NCBI RefSeq assembly: GCF_003086295.3
Contig: NC_092054.1
Coordinates: 59,683,546-59,747,545 of the forward strand
Source: Arachis hypogaea
Lineage: Eukaryota > Streptophyta > Magnoliopsida > Fabales > Fabaceae
Length of the DNA: 64,000 nucleotides
Direction: 5' to 3'
The notes beneath the pieces were generated by a model. That model saw only the letters and a list, made by a program, of their open reading frames with translations. It did not search any database and was not told where the DNA came from. Position numbers and translations under genes: made by a program. Of this stretch, positions 46,198 through 57,719 are shown piece after piece; positions within the stretch are counted from its first letter, which is position 1, and each line of letters begins with the position of its first letter.

Positions 46198-49170
46198 CCA
46201 AATGGCGCATCACTGGCGTTTGGCACCGTGAACGTTGGAATGAGTGCTAAGTTACGTGAACATGGTGCCTAACTTCACATAGCTCAAGTTTGGCACCAGA
46301 CTCTGATTTCGAATGGCTCCTGTGTGATCTTCACCAAATCTTTTGATTTAATTTAGTTTTTAAAATTAGTTTTGTATTAAGAAAAGATATTTTTAGGTTT
46401 TAGAAATAATAGTTTACAATTATTAGGATTAGATATAAAAGGAGAATATTTTCGGACTTAGGGCCTCTTCTTCTCTCCTTCCACACTTTACACTTTTCTT
46501 TGCTAGGGTTTTTCGCACCATGAGCAACAAAACCTCCATTGTTAAGGTTAGGTGCTCTGTTTATTTAGATGGATTAATAACTATTATTTTCTACTTTTGA
46601 TTTATGCATTGATTTATATTCAAGAATCAGTTTTGTTCTTTGTCCTATGGATTAAAGTATATTGAAAAATAACTCTTTTCTAAGTTGAATTCTTGTTGAA
46701 TCTTGGAAAAGTTACATCACCTGAATAACAGCTTGAAACTGAATTCTCATAACTCTCTAATTATCTGAATTTAATGTGACACGTGACATATAATCATATC
46801 ATTGGATCTTTAGGGTTTAGTGTGGCTTATAAACTAGAGTTTGAACTTAAACCCTCTAATTAGATTAAGTGACCAAGGAATTGGCAGTTAATTGAGTTAG
46901 AAGAGGATTAAATTACCAAGGAATTGGAGTCTAATCACTTAAAGTTTGCTATGAATTGAATCTTTGCATAATCAAAGTATAATGAGAATTGTTAATCCTG
47001 AAATTTGAACATCTCCAAAATTTTAACTGTTTTCTCACATTATTTCTCACAACCAATTTATTGCTTGCTCTCTTCACTCTTTTGAATTACTATTCAATGC
47101 ACTTTGAACTCAAAACACTCCTTTTTGCTTTTCTAACTAAGTAAATCACTCAATTATTGTTATTTGATCCATCAATCCTCGTGGGATCGATCCTCACTCA
47201 CCTGAGGTATTACTTGGTATGACACAGTGCACTTGCTGATAGGACTTGAGCTGATAATGAAACTAGAAAGGTAGGGTTGGGCCTAGAACAAGGAAGTGGA
47301 TGAATTAATGGGCTAGATAGGGATAATGTGAGAGGCCCAAGGAAAGCTACTGATATGGGACCAAAGGGAAGTTCACGTGATGATAAAGCTAACCAGGATA
47401 GTGATATACTATATGAATATGTGTTTGAGGGTTTTGTCACTGCTGTTTATTCTGAGGATGAGAGAGGTCCTGTTGGTCCAGACTTTAATGAGGACAATGC
47501 TTATGGACATGTACAGTTTGACTTAGGAATGTAATTTGCAACAATGGAGCAATTCAAAAGGGAACTTAAGGATGTGTTTGCTAATGATGGTAGGGATTAC
47601 ATGTATGTAAAGAATGAGCCTGGTAGGGTTAGAGCAAAGTGTACAGAAGAAGATAGCCCATGGCTGATCTATGTGTCAATGAATTCAGTTATTAAGGCTT
47701 TTGAGGTTAAAAGCTTTCTACAATGAGCAGGCATGTATAAGGAATTATGGAAGCAACCTGACTGACAGAAAATGGGTGGCCGAGAAACTGGAAAAGCAAT
47801 TGAAGACTCAACCAAAATTGATACCAAGGGAGGCCATGGAACACATGAAGCAGGATTACAATATGCCGCTAAATGAAAAGATGATTACACAGGCATTAAA
47901 ATAGGCAAGAAAGACTGCTTTTGGAGGAGAAAAGACACAATTTGAAAAGATGAGGGATTATCTGCATGAGTTACACAAAAGTAACCCTAGGAGTAGTACT
48001 CATATGGATACTCTACCTCAGCCTCAAGATCCAAATCTATTTGAGAAGGTTTACATAAGTGTTAATGCTTGAAAAATAGGGTTTAAGAATGGGTGTAGGT
48101 CACTTATAGGACTTGATAAATATTTTTTAAAAGGCTACTATGGAGGCTAGCTTCTATCAGCAATTATACAAGATGCAAATAACCATGTATTTGTCATAGC
48201 ATTTGCTATGGTAAAGGCTAAAAACACTGATAACTAAAAGTGGTTTTTGAATTTTCTGCAAGATGACTTTAGGGGGAATATGCTATTTGAATGGAATTTG
48301 ATGTCTAATAAGCAAAAGGTATGCACCTTTACTTTCAACCTGTCATTTCATATTATTGATATTATGTACTGATAATGGTTATAGCTCATCAAACATTGTT
48401 GTTAATGTAGGGTCTTTTTAAAGCAGTCAAGAAAGTCATGCCAAATGCATTTCATAGGAATTGTGTTTTGCATATGTGAAAAAATTGTGAGTTGAGGTTC
48501 AAAGAAGATGACTACTCATAAGAGGCTTTTAGGGACTTACAAGGGACGGCTGACACCAGTACAACAGATGAAATTGGACAAATTGATCAAGCCAAGAAGT
48601 CACAAGTGAAATCTTCAGTGGTGTGATGATAAGGACAAAGTTGTGTTCGAAGTCACAAAAAATTCACACAAACTTGGAGTAAACTTGAAACATTACATAT
48701 GCACGTGTAATTTGTGATAGCTTACAGGTCAATGTTACAGTATTCATGTATTAGATCTATGTTACAGTTTATGCCACCTAATGTATTCTAATATAACTCA
48801 ATTCTCAATATGTTGTCAAGGTTTACCTTGTGTTCATGTCATTGCAACCATATCAAGGGTGAGGGTTACAACAGCAGAGGAGTTTGTGTCTCCATTCCTC
48901 ACTATAGAAGCTATAAGGAAGACTTATGACATCTCCATCAATCCTGTGAATAGTGAAAAATTCTGGAAGTCAACTAATTTGTTGAAGTCTGATACTCCTA
49001 GAATTATAAGGCATGCAGGTAGACCAAGGATGAAGCGAAGAGAAGCTGCTCAACCTTCTCCACCAATTAATGGAGACAAAGTGAGGAGAACCTTCTAAGT
49101 TACCTGCAGCAAGTATAAAGAGAAGGGTCATTACAATAAAACCTGCAAGGGAACTCCTTAAAATCCTAAT

Positions 49171-50493
49171 TGGCAGAAAAAAAAAAGCAGAAGAGAAACA
49201 ATTTAGCACTTGTAGTTGTTAACCCAGACCTACCTAATGCTGACATTCCCATAGAAATTGATGCTCCTCCATCTTAGGTAAAAAAGTCTACACCTTACTC
49301 TTAATATACAAATCTATTTCTCAAGGTAGCAGTGTGACACTATGTGGATGCTGTTTCAGGGAGGAGCACAAGTGCTTAACCAAAATGACTTTGACCTTCA
49401 CAAGCAAATTAGGGTATAGGTATCTGAGTATTTCCATACTTTGAACTATCTTTTTTTGGGCTAACATAGGCTAAGGCTTGGAAGAATAAGAAAAAGATGT
49501 CAAAGAGGCCCAATGCCCCACAAAATGTACAAGAAAAAATCTCAGTCACCGAGTCTACTCCCATAGTGGTAAGTTCCTATTATTTTGTCAACTGAAACTG
49601 ATACATTGTTTTGTAGGTAATTCAGATACAAACTCATCAATAACTGTTTTTGTTAATGTATAGGAACCTCAACATGAATATGCATCACCACCCTAACCAA
49701 CTCATAAGTTCAGGCTCAAGCAAAAGGATATTTAGGCCAGCAACTTCTCTGAATCCTAAACCATGAACAACTCATGGACCTATTGAGCCTGCATTAAATC
49801 AGACTCTAACTCATGGACCTACTGAGCCTGTACTAACTCATAGACCTATTGTGGTTCAGCCTACATCAACTGAAGGTCCTACATCCCAACTCATCACAAG
49901 CCAACCTGCACCAAACAAACCTAAAGCAATATCCTAGGAAACAATGGCTGCAGCAAGTGGAGGGACTTTCTCAAGACTATTCAAGTTTATTCTAATACTA
50001 AATTTTAGGCCATCTAGACAGAAGTAGTTTTTTAAGGTGATTATCTTTTAAGACATGGATTTAGTTACTTTATGTCTGTGCTGTGTTTGTATTTTTCTTT
50101 TACTACTATTAAACTTTTAAAATTTGTGACAGCCTGTGAAGTCATATGGTTAGTGCCTCACATGGTTTGTGAGTAACACATGGAAACTTTTATGTTATTT
50201 TAAAATGATCATATAGCATAATTGTGTCACTTTGTTGAAACCTTACTGTTAATAATTGAAACCTTCGAAATTGATACATACTTCCTGAAATGTGACAGGA
50301 TGACTATATAATAGGAAATTGTCAATTAATCTAGGAACATAGTTGATCACAATGACATAGTGAAAGCTACATTTGTATACTCAAATAGCACTAATTACAA
50401 ACTATTAACAAAACAACACTAACAAAATAGTACTAACAAAACAGTACTAACAAAACAGCACTAACAAAGCACTGAGAAATCTCCCTAACATCA
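49171..50493. other. MULE3 3' region between convergent genes
   Basis: Downstream of mudrA. It shows scattered repeats of CTCATGGACCTATTGAGCCT (about 49780-49850) and ACTAACAAAACAGTACTAAC (50405-50475). The first could be the degraded, low-complexity C-terminal coding tail. No other gene is recognised. Confidence 0.45.
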
Positions 50494-50853
50494 TCAACTA
50501 GCAACTAAACTAAACCCCATTGCTAATACAATGCATATGAAACTAACTCCAACCACTTTGCACATGTTAACACCACCACTAAAATGTTTAACATTCTTGT
50601 ATTCAATAATCTTCATCTCCAGCTTTGCAATCCTTTTTTCCATCTTTTTTATTAGGTCTACAACTTCATGTTTTGTGGATAATTCATCAACATCGAAGAA
50701 TGTAACATACTCATCTAGCCAAGTAAAGTATTTACAATGTGGTGTTTCAGTCTACAACTAAGATACTTGCTGTTAAACTCCATATAACACCAAATCTTTC
50801 AGAAAACATCAACCAAAATACAGAATTTACCTTAAAATAAGATGGCGTAAATG

Positions 50854-52460
50854 TGATGCGCGATGTTTTGTCAGTATCGAATTTTACCAATGAATTCCGT
50901 CATGAGTATAGTCTAAACCAACAAGCTATAACGCATCAAACATAGAAAATATGTGTCCACAATTCCAAATCAATAACCGAGAGTATTAGTCCCGAGTCGT
51001 TCTCCCTAGGAGTTGCCCTAAGATGCATATCATTGGTTAGGAGTTGTCTTGGTGTTGGGATTGAATACAAGAAAAGTAAATGAACTTGAATTAAAACAAT
51101 GAACAACTAACAATTAGACTAAGGGACACAATAATTCAAATCAAGCAAGGGTGAATGACAATCAATCAATATAAAATCCTTGGCTAGGGGTGAGAATTGG
51201 AATTTCTATCCTCATTGCCTCCAACAATTGTGATAAGAGTTGGTTATTGCTCCACTTAGTTAACCTCTAACTATGAAGGAAAGTCAAGTGGAGATAATCA
51301 ATTTGAGTCCACAACTCCTAGTCAAATCCCAAGGAAATACTAGAGTTAGTGTCATTCAAATCAATTAGCAATTTCCAATTATTAATCAATAAAAGGTATT
51401 GACAATTCAAGTGTCTCCAATTATCCAAACCCCGAGCCAAGAGTGAAGATCTACTCCATAGCTATAGTTGTCATTTTCTCAAGCACTTGGTGAGCAATAA
51501 TGAAAGACATCATGAAATTGAGAAAAGAATTTGAATTAAAGCTATCTATTACAAACAATTAACAACAATCAAGCAATTAACAACAATGAACATGGAATTC
51601 CTCAATGCATTAATAGAAATCAAAGTAACAAGATCCAAATTCAAGATCTACAATACTAGAGTAACAAGACCACTAAATTGGGAGTAGAAGAATGCGATCT
51701 ACAAATTAGAACAATGTAAAATTGAATCAAATTCATATCTAACCAAAGGATCCAAGTGAAATTGAAATTGAACAAGCCAAAACCTAGAGAGAAGTGAGAG
51801 TTTCTCTCTCTAGAAACATCAACTCAAAAACTAGCTAAGAAAAGTGTGTAATGTGTGAATCCTCTTCAATCCTTGGTCCCTTGGGTCTTTTCCCTCCAGA
51901 ATTCAGCTCAAACTGGGCCTGGAGCTCCTCAAAAATTGCCAGTCACGATTTCACTAAAGAAGTTACGTGCCGAGCGTCATGCGTACGCGTGGGTCACGCG
52001 TACGCGTCGTTTGGGTTTTTGCGATCCACGCATACGCGTCAAGCACGCGTACGCGTCGATGAGAATTCTGCCTAGCCACACGTATGCGTCCACTTTTGTG
52101 TGCCTATCCCAGATCCAAGCTCCCACGCATGCGCATCGGCCACGCGTACGCGTCGATGCCAATGCTCCAAAGCTCCATTTTTCATGCTCCTTCCACTTAT
52201 GCATGCTTCCTTTCCCTCTTCTATACCATTCTTGCCCCTATAAACTCTGAAATCACTTAACAAACAGATCACGGTATCGAATGGTAATAGAGAGAGATTA
52301 AAATATAACCTATTTAGGGCCTAAAAAGCATGTTTTCAACCATTAAGTGAATTTGGGAAGGAAACACAAAACTATGCATTTTATATGGAAAAGTGTAATA
52401 GAATGTTGATAAAACCCCCTAAATTCTACACAAGATAAACCCTAAAATTGGGGTTTATCA
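50854..52460 (-). mobile_element. solo LTR inside the GRF gene, 1607 bp
   Basis: Minus strand starts TGATAAACCCCAATTTTAGG (52460) and ends GCGCATCA (50854). No internal region. A clear 5-bp TSD is not visible (CGATT versus CATTT on the minus strand), so the ends may be eroded or shifted by a few bases. It contains an ACGCGTACGCGT palindrome cluster. The family differs from E1/E2 and from elements A and B. Confidence 0.7.
51978..52155. repeat. ACGCGTACGCGT palindrome cluster
   Basis: Exact 12-bp palindromes at 51996-52007, 52045-52056 and 52142-52153 plus at least four degenerate units (ACGCATACGCGT, ACGTATGCGT). Extremely CG-dense compared with the surrounding LTR. Confidence 0.9.
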
Positions 52461-52699
52461 AATCGCTACAGTTGCACATAGGTGAAACGAATTTCTTCTT
52501 CTTCTTTTTCGCCACTCCTTCTAGGCTACTTCCACTAGAACTCATCCTTGCACTCCAACTCTCCTTGCACCCATCATTTCTTTCTCACGACTACATGAAG
52601 AACCACTATTTGCAGTGTCGATACCTGCTTTTAGAGCGCCCATGACTGCAACTAAACTTTAGCCTTTTAATCTAGAGAGGAACACATTAGAAATCTGAG

Positions 52700-52793
52700 C
52701 AACGATGTTTGGGATCCAGATAGGGGCCTTTTAGTCCCATTCACAACTTTGTTCTATCACCTGGTACTGTGGCATGACACGTCAGACAACAAC
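52700..52793 (-). repeat. right terminal inverted repeat of MULE3, truncated
   Basis: Complement of about 33851-33950. It ends where CACTA-1 begins, so the outer part is displaced beyond the far end of that element. Confidence 0.75.
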
Positions 52794-53170
52794 CACTACA
52801 AGAAAAAAGGCCTATGGCCACGCTTTTTTCTTGCTACGCTTTAAAAGCATCGCCAAAAGTGGTCAATGGTCACTCTTTTTCGAGGGTGGCAATTAAATAG
52901 AGATTTGGCTACGTTCTTTCTTGCTATGCTTTAAAAGCGTGGCGAAAGGGATCAACGGTCACGCTTTTATGAGGGTGGCAACTGATTTGAGATTTGGCTA
53001 CGCTTTTTTTTGCCACACTTAAAAAGTGTAGCCAAAGAGAGAAGCAGGCACGCTTTAAAAGCATAGCGACAGGGTTTTGTTATTGGGGCATTTTAAAAGC
53101 GTGGCCGTTTCTTATTACTATTTTGGCACGCTTCAAAAGCATGGCAAAAAAGTTCCAGAAAAAGAAAATT
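52794..53170. mobile_element. CACTA-1, left end with subterminal repeats
   Basis: CACTACAAGAAAAAAGGCC is a standard CACTA terminus, preceded by AAC as the likely 3-bp TSD. Units GCTACGCTTTAAAAGCATCG, GCTATGCTTTAAAAGCGTGG and GGCACGCTTCAAAAGCATGG repeat about eight times to 53150. The opposite end (CTTGTAGTG followed by AAC and the rest of the MULE3 terminal repeat) is not in the window, so its extent is unknown. No transposase is visible. Confidence 0.8.
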
Positions 53171-54370
53171 ACAAACTCGTCCCTTGCTTCGAAATTCTAA
53201 GTTACAATTTGCACATTACTCTTCCACACTTAGTCTTTCTCCTTACAATTTCCCTAGCTCAGTTCAGAAAGCCCTCCATGAAGATGAACACCCGGACGAT
53301 TAACAAAAATTATTGTGCCTCACCGTACCCTAACTATGTCTTCATTGTGCCTCACCGTACCATAACCCTCTCTTCATTGTGCCTCACGAAGAACCCCTAA
53401 CCGCGACGAAGAACCCCATATCGAAGAACCCCTAACCGCGATGAAGAACTCCTAACAGCACTCTGCGAAGAACGTCGCCGGTCGCGCGGCGCTCGCAATG
53501 CCTCCGTCGAAGAACCCCTAACCGCGACGAAGAACCCCTAACCCTCCTTTGAGTTTCTTCTTTCTTCTCTCGCCACTCTCACCCTCAAGATCATTGAGTC
53601 TCACCTCTCTCACGGCTAGTCTCGCCGTCGACCTCTCTCTATCTCTCTGGTATATCGCTTCTCTCGCGGGTGTTTCAGACTTAAGGTCGTTGCACTCTAT
53701 TACCGTTGCTGCTCTGTCGTGCTCTGTCACAAGCTCTGCTTCGGCCATCAACGCTTCCTTCGCCGTGAGTTGGTCCCTGGGTAAGTGGTGGTAGGAATTT
53801 TAAGGTCCTTATGTAAGTGTCTTTTGCGTATTTATGCTTACAATTTATTTGTAAGAAAATAATTTGAATCTCAACATGAAATTCTGATTAGAAGGTGATA
53901 TACTGTTACTATGAGTTTCTCATTACTGATCCCATTTTCATAGCTATTAATAAAAATCTGAAAGATAGCCTTAATGAGTGTTGTACTCCTCAAGCACAAA
54001 TGTGGCATCGTTCTGGTCCCTTCTATATATAAGAAAGGAAAACGGGAGAGACAGAGCTCCCCTTCCCTCTTCATGCAAAATCCTTAATCCCTTATTTGAG
54101 TAACCTAACCCTATTAGAGATTCAGAGGAGCACCCAGCCACGCCCCCACCATCAGCCCCCAGCGTCAGCGCGGTTGTTGCCATCCTCGTCTTCTCCACTC
54201 AAAGGTCTATTCTTCTCCTCGCGTCGCCCTGTTCTCCTCGTCCTGTCTCTGCTAGCAGCCCTGTTCTCTTCGCCGTCACGAGCGTGTCAACTTGGTTGTC
54301 TTCTCTTCGCAAGTCACCTCCGTTTCACTGCTTGGTCATCATCTCCGGTAAGCACTCATTTACTGCTCCT
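53171..54370. other. CT-rich gene-like region, unidentified
   Basis: 53385-53545 is a short tandem array of CGACGAAGAACCCCTAACCG-type units. 53550-53790 and 54110-54350 are CT-rich, like 5' untranslated or first-exon DNA of a plant gene, and 54350 (CATCTCCG|GTAAGC) looks like a donor site. No convincing protein is encoded. It may be host sequence captured by CACTA-1. Confidence 0.35.
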
Positions 54371-55390
54371 TGAGTTGTGTTTTTTTTTCTTGTTAATTTT
54401 TAGATTGTTGTTGTATATATTCTTATTTCTAAGTTAATTACATGGATTGAGTTAATTGTATGGACATTGGATTCTGAATCAATTTTATGGATATTGGAAT
54501 TTTAGATTCTCTTCTCAGGTCTTTATTGTTTCAAGTTGGTTAATTAGATTTCTTAGCCCCTTTTGAGTTTTGAATCTTTTGACTACTTAGCAATTTGGCC
54601 TTTGTTTATTTAATCTTTTTTAGTGATTTCTTGAAATTGTAAGATTGATTTTTTTTCGAAGTTGTTGATTCTGGGTTGTGGTACAATGTTTCAATAATTG
54701 TTTATGTTGTTGTTATAGTTTTATTATTATTTTTATGAAATTGGAATAACTGGTGTGGTATTATATGCATTTTGATTTTTGTTAGTTATAAATGTTGATT
54801 TTTAAAATTGTTTTTGAATTTTTAATGGATTATTTATTTTATAAAATTATAAAATTTTGAATTTTATCAAATTAAAAAGTATTAAATTTAAATATTTAAA
54901 AGTATATATTAAATTTTTAATAATTTTATTTTATATTTAGTTAAACCAGTTGAACCTCTAAACCATTGAACCAGTTATTCCACCGGTTTTTTAACCGGTC
55001 CGGTTCTCGCAACCTTGATTTATATTGAGAAATGAGTTACGTTGAAAATATTATTTATATACGTTTATATTAAGGAATGGTTTGATTTTGAAACTCTTTG
55101 AGTAGGTTGAGAATTCTAAATTATGAATTGATTTTGTTGAATTTGGTTTAAATTGGGATTAATGAGATTGATTAATTGAATTCTAGACTTTGTTGATTTT
55201 CTTGAGTTGAGTGCGGTTGTTGTGATAATGGTTTATTGGAAGTGGTTTGAACGATTGAGATATGTTTGATTTGGTTTGGTTGGGACCCTTAAAGGGTAAA
55301 AAAGTCCAAATTTTAAAGGAAATGCTGCCAAAATTTTCATAAAAATTGAATATTTGCTTTGAAGAGTTATTTAGAAAAGTTTGGATTCAA
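54371..55390. other. T-rich intron-like sequence
   Basis: T-rich, non-coding. A dyad CCGGTTTTTTAACCGG at about 54982-54997, within AACCAGTT/CCGGTCCGGTT words, resembles termini of small DNA transposons in legumes, but I could not find a partner end. Confidence 0.35.
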
Positions 55391-55429
55391 GGATTATATT
55401 ATTCGATTTTGATTTATTAAGAAAAGAAA

Positions 55430-55660
55430 TGAATTATGTTTTAGAGTTTTATTCATTAAGAAAAGTATTATGTTTTGAGCTTTATTTATTAAGAAAAGTA
55501 TTATGTTTTGAGTTTGATTTAGTAAGGAAAGGCTTATGTTTTGAGCTTTATTTATTAAGGAAAGTATTATGTTTTGAGTTTGATTTATTAAGAAAGGAAT
55601 TACATTTGAGTTTGATCTAATATGAAAAGGATTACGCTTTGAATTTGATTAAAGAATCAC
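55430..55660. repeat. tandem repeat, about 33-bp unit
   Basis: About seven imperfect copies of ATTATGTTTTGAGTTTGATT followed by TATTAAGAAAAG. The apparent ORF here is produced by the repeat. Confidence 0.85.
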
Positions 55661-55929
55661 ATTTTGAGGAGTTTTAGCAAATTTACAGTATTTGAGTTTG
55701 ATTGGTAAAGAGAGATGATTTTTAGTCTTTCGAAAGAGATTTAAACTGAAAATGGTTTTCACGTTGGTTTCAGGGATTTTAATCGAGTAAATATGAGTTT
55801 TATGAAAGAGAACAGGTTTAGAGTGACGTCGTTTTGAAGGTTTTGGAAAATGTTATAAAAAGTGATTTTGGTTTTAAAGGAGAATGATTTGAGGAAAAGT
55901 GATTCTTGGCATACGGTGAACTGAATATA

Positions 55930-56490
55930 TATTTCTATTGAAGTAACTGGGCAAGTTGAGATTGAAGATTCTCTCTCTTGCTACGATAGACAAGTTAAGG
56001 TTGAGTATTCTCTCTCTTGTTGTGGTGGATAAGTTTGAGGTTGAGGATTCCCTCGCTTGTCGCACCGAAAAGTTGGATAGAAGGTCGAGGATTTTCTTCG
56101 GTTCAATTCTGTATTGTTAATTCTAATTTTGGTTATGTTTGACTATGTTTGATTGAAATGAGTTTTGAAATGATATGGAGAGAATGGTGGTTTTGTCCTG
56201 CTCACATATAGGCAAGTTGAGATTGAAGATTCTCTCTCTTGCTATGATAGACAAGCTGAGGTTGAGGATTCCCTCTCTTGTTGTGGTGGACAAGCGGAGT
56301 TGAGGATTCTCTCTCTTATTGTATCGGGAATTGAATGGAAAAGGTTGAGGATTCCCTTCGATTCAATTTTTGGCTGTGGTATGAACGAGTTAGGTTGAGG
56401 ATTCCCCATCGTTACATCATAGTCTCTCTCTGAAAAGGAGGTTGAGGTTTCCCTCCTGGAAGGTTGAGGATTACCTTTGTGTTGAGAGAT
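55930..56490. repeat. degenerate repeats of GTTGAGGATTCCCTCTCTTG
   Basis: About ten copies of a 20-base core, spaced 30-70 bp apart and linked by GTTGTGGTGGACAAG or TGCTACGATAGACAAG. Similar tracts occur in LTRs of some legume gypsy elements (recollection, not checked). Coding content is not supported. Confidence 0.7.
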
Positions 56491-57450
56491 CATGTCCAGT
56501 TTAGATATTGGATATGTCGGGTTCTGGCAATTTAACTGACACGTAAGCTCATGGCCAGTAGGACAGGCATACATCAAATGCATCTGTGTTACATTGTTTG
56601 AGTGTGTATATTGTACTTGGTACTATGTGAATAATTTTATTTAACTGCTAATTGCTATACTTGATGTAAATGCTCTTGATTGTGTTTGAACTGCATTACT
56701 TGTGATTGTGACTCTTGGTTTGGATTATGGTGGTTGAAGTGTGATTTGATTTCGTGGTGAGTCGGAGGCCATGATTAGATGAATTAGTGGTATGTTTGAT
56801 GAAATTATACCTTTTGGTAATGTAGTGAAAGGTTACGAGATATTATATTTAATTAGAATTTTTATAAATTTAAAATATGAATTTGGATTTTGGGTAATTA
56901 ACTAACGGTTTTCGAAAAAGTTTGAGTTTTTGGATGATTAATAGTTGGTTTTCAAAAAGATTCTTAAGACGAGCGATGATCACTAAAATCAAAAAACAGT
57001 TTTCTTTTAAACATTCTCTTATGACAATTCTTAAAAACCTCTTACTAAGAACCAGCGAGGACAATGTTCTCACCCCTACGGATTTTTCTTTTCAGAACGG
57101 ACGAAGAGTTTAAGGAGTTTCTTTCGAGCATTTGATTGTATTTTATATTGTTGTATATACCGTTATAGTTTTTCCTCGTCTTTATTATTATATTTGTAAG
57201 ATGGATATGGGTTATAATGATCTGTATGTATGTATATTTGTAAGTTACTTGTATAAGAAGTTTTGTATATATATGAGGATTGTGATTTGAATTGGATTAT
57301 ATATGCATGTTTGATTGAAATAAAAAGTATTTTTGGTCTTTCAACAAAAACAGTGATACGATTTTGAGTTAAAGGCTCATATCTTATTATTAAATATATG
57401 GAAGTCGTCGTAATATTCTCACTATTAGAGTGACGCAGCCAGAAGCATGA
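56491..57450. other. non-coding sequence, possible LTR remnant
   Basis: Includes TGTTCTCACCCCTACGG followed by TTTTCTTTTCAG near 57065-57097, a phrase I associate with R/U5 parts of plant gypsy LTRs. No matching second LTR, primer site or ORF is present. Origin unresolved. Confidence 0.3.
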
Positions 57451-57608
57451 CATTTTGATAGTGGAATTGTTACATATAGAGCTAACATGATATTAGTAAT
57501 GTAACATAATCTACAACAATATATAAAGTCATTTTGATAGTGAAGTTGTTATATATAGAGCTAACATGATATTAGTAATGTAACATAATCTACAACAATA
57601 TATAAAGT
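57451..57608. repeat. 79-bp tandem duplication
   Basis: 57451-57529 and 57530-57608 are two head-to-tail copies starting CATTTTGATAGTG, with only a few differences. Confidence 0.95.
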
Positions 57609-57719
57609 GAATATGAGAATTTGGTGTCCAATTCTTTCTTTCTATTTTATTCCTACTATTATAATATAAAACTCCTGAAATTATACAAAAATCACATTCT
57701 TTAGCAGTTATTATAATTA

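Larger units (their letters stand above)
35154..47238 (+). mobile_element. solo LTR in mudrA of MULE3, split by E2
   Basis: LTR pieces 35154-35496 and 46193-47238 (about 1.39 kb joined). It starts TGATACGTGAGC and its right part ends in GGGATCGATCCTCACTCACC..CAGTGCACTTGCTG, the LTR tail also seen in the other Athila-related LTRs. A TATA-like ATATAAAAGG at about 46433 precedes a CTTCTTCTCTCC start region. Flanks GTAGG (35149-35153) and ATAGG (47239-47243) are a possible TSD with one mismatch. The right end lacks the usual CA, so the boundary may be eroded. Confidence 0.65.
34464..49170 (+). pseudogene. mudrA-like: MURA transposase of MULE3, split and degraded
   Basis: 5' part 34464-35153: PB1-like N-terminus (MSVFVVPVFNYGRKFRGNAK, then a frameshift near 34600, EKLFKGLGYLVHKEIYWYD), a poly-Ser run from a TCA microsatellite, PPPPPGFES and a Lys-rich stretch. 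3' part 47239-49170: acidic linker, DNA-binding domain (FATMEQFKRELKDVF), DDE region (SLIGLDKYFLKG, VFVIAFAMVKAKN, LMSNKQK where MSDRQK is usual), SWIM-type CxH (GLPCVHVIATISRV) and a knuckle (CSKYKEKGHYNKTC, second Cys lost). Many stops. The gap is the solo LTR plus E2. Confidence 0.8.
50494..52660 (-). pseudogene. GRF-type zinc-finger gene of MULE3, split by a solo LTR
   Basis: Minus-strand exon 1 (about 52597-52461) reads MSSSGSSLEGVAKKKKKKFV then SPMCNCSD, the first Cys pair of a GRF finger; there the solo LTR begins. After the LTR the minus strand passes an intron-like GTAAATTC..TATCTTAG (50838-50754) into exon 2: TETPHCKYFTWLDEYVTFFD, a coiled coil (LIKKMEKRIAKLEMKIIEYK), a hydrophobic C-terminal helix and a stop at 50494. 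GRF finger plus coiled coil plus tail anchor is the usual layout of GRF proteins encoded next to MULE transposases. Function unknown. Broken by insertion and at least one stop. Confidence 0.65.
33697..52793 (+). mobile_element. MULE3: Mutator-like element, split by later insertions
   Basis: Left terminal repeat starts GGGTAAATACCCTTTTCGG at 33697. Inner left arm 33851-33950 matches the complement of 52700-52793 (GTTGTCTGACGTGTCATG; GAATGGGACTAAAAG). The outer right arm is missing because a CACTA element starts at 52794. Own sequence after removing insertions is about 5.4 kb: 33697-35153, 47239-50853 and 52461-52793. It carries mudrA (+) and a GRF zinc-finger gene (-), arranged tail to tail. 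Heavily mutated. Confidence 0.8.

Noticed and set aside
51851..52272. ORFs rich in Arg/Val/Ala around 52 kb
   Set aside because: Shadow of the ACGCGTACGCGT palindrome cluster in a solo LTR.
53549..53794. Ser/Leu-rich ORF as a signal-peptide protein
   Set aside because: CT-rich DNA gives Ser/Leu-rich frames by composition. Surroundings show no exon structure I can support.
55381..55620. Repetitive ORF with LLRKVLCFE units
   Set aside because: Produced by the 33-bp tandem array. It could be a repeat protein, but composition and context give no support.
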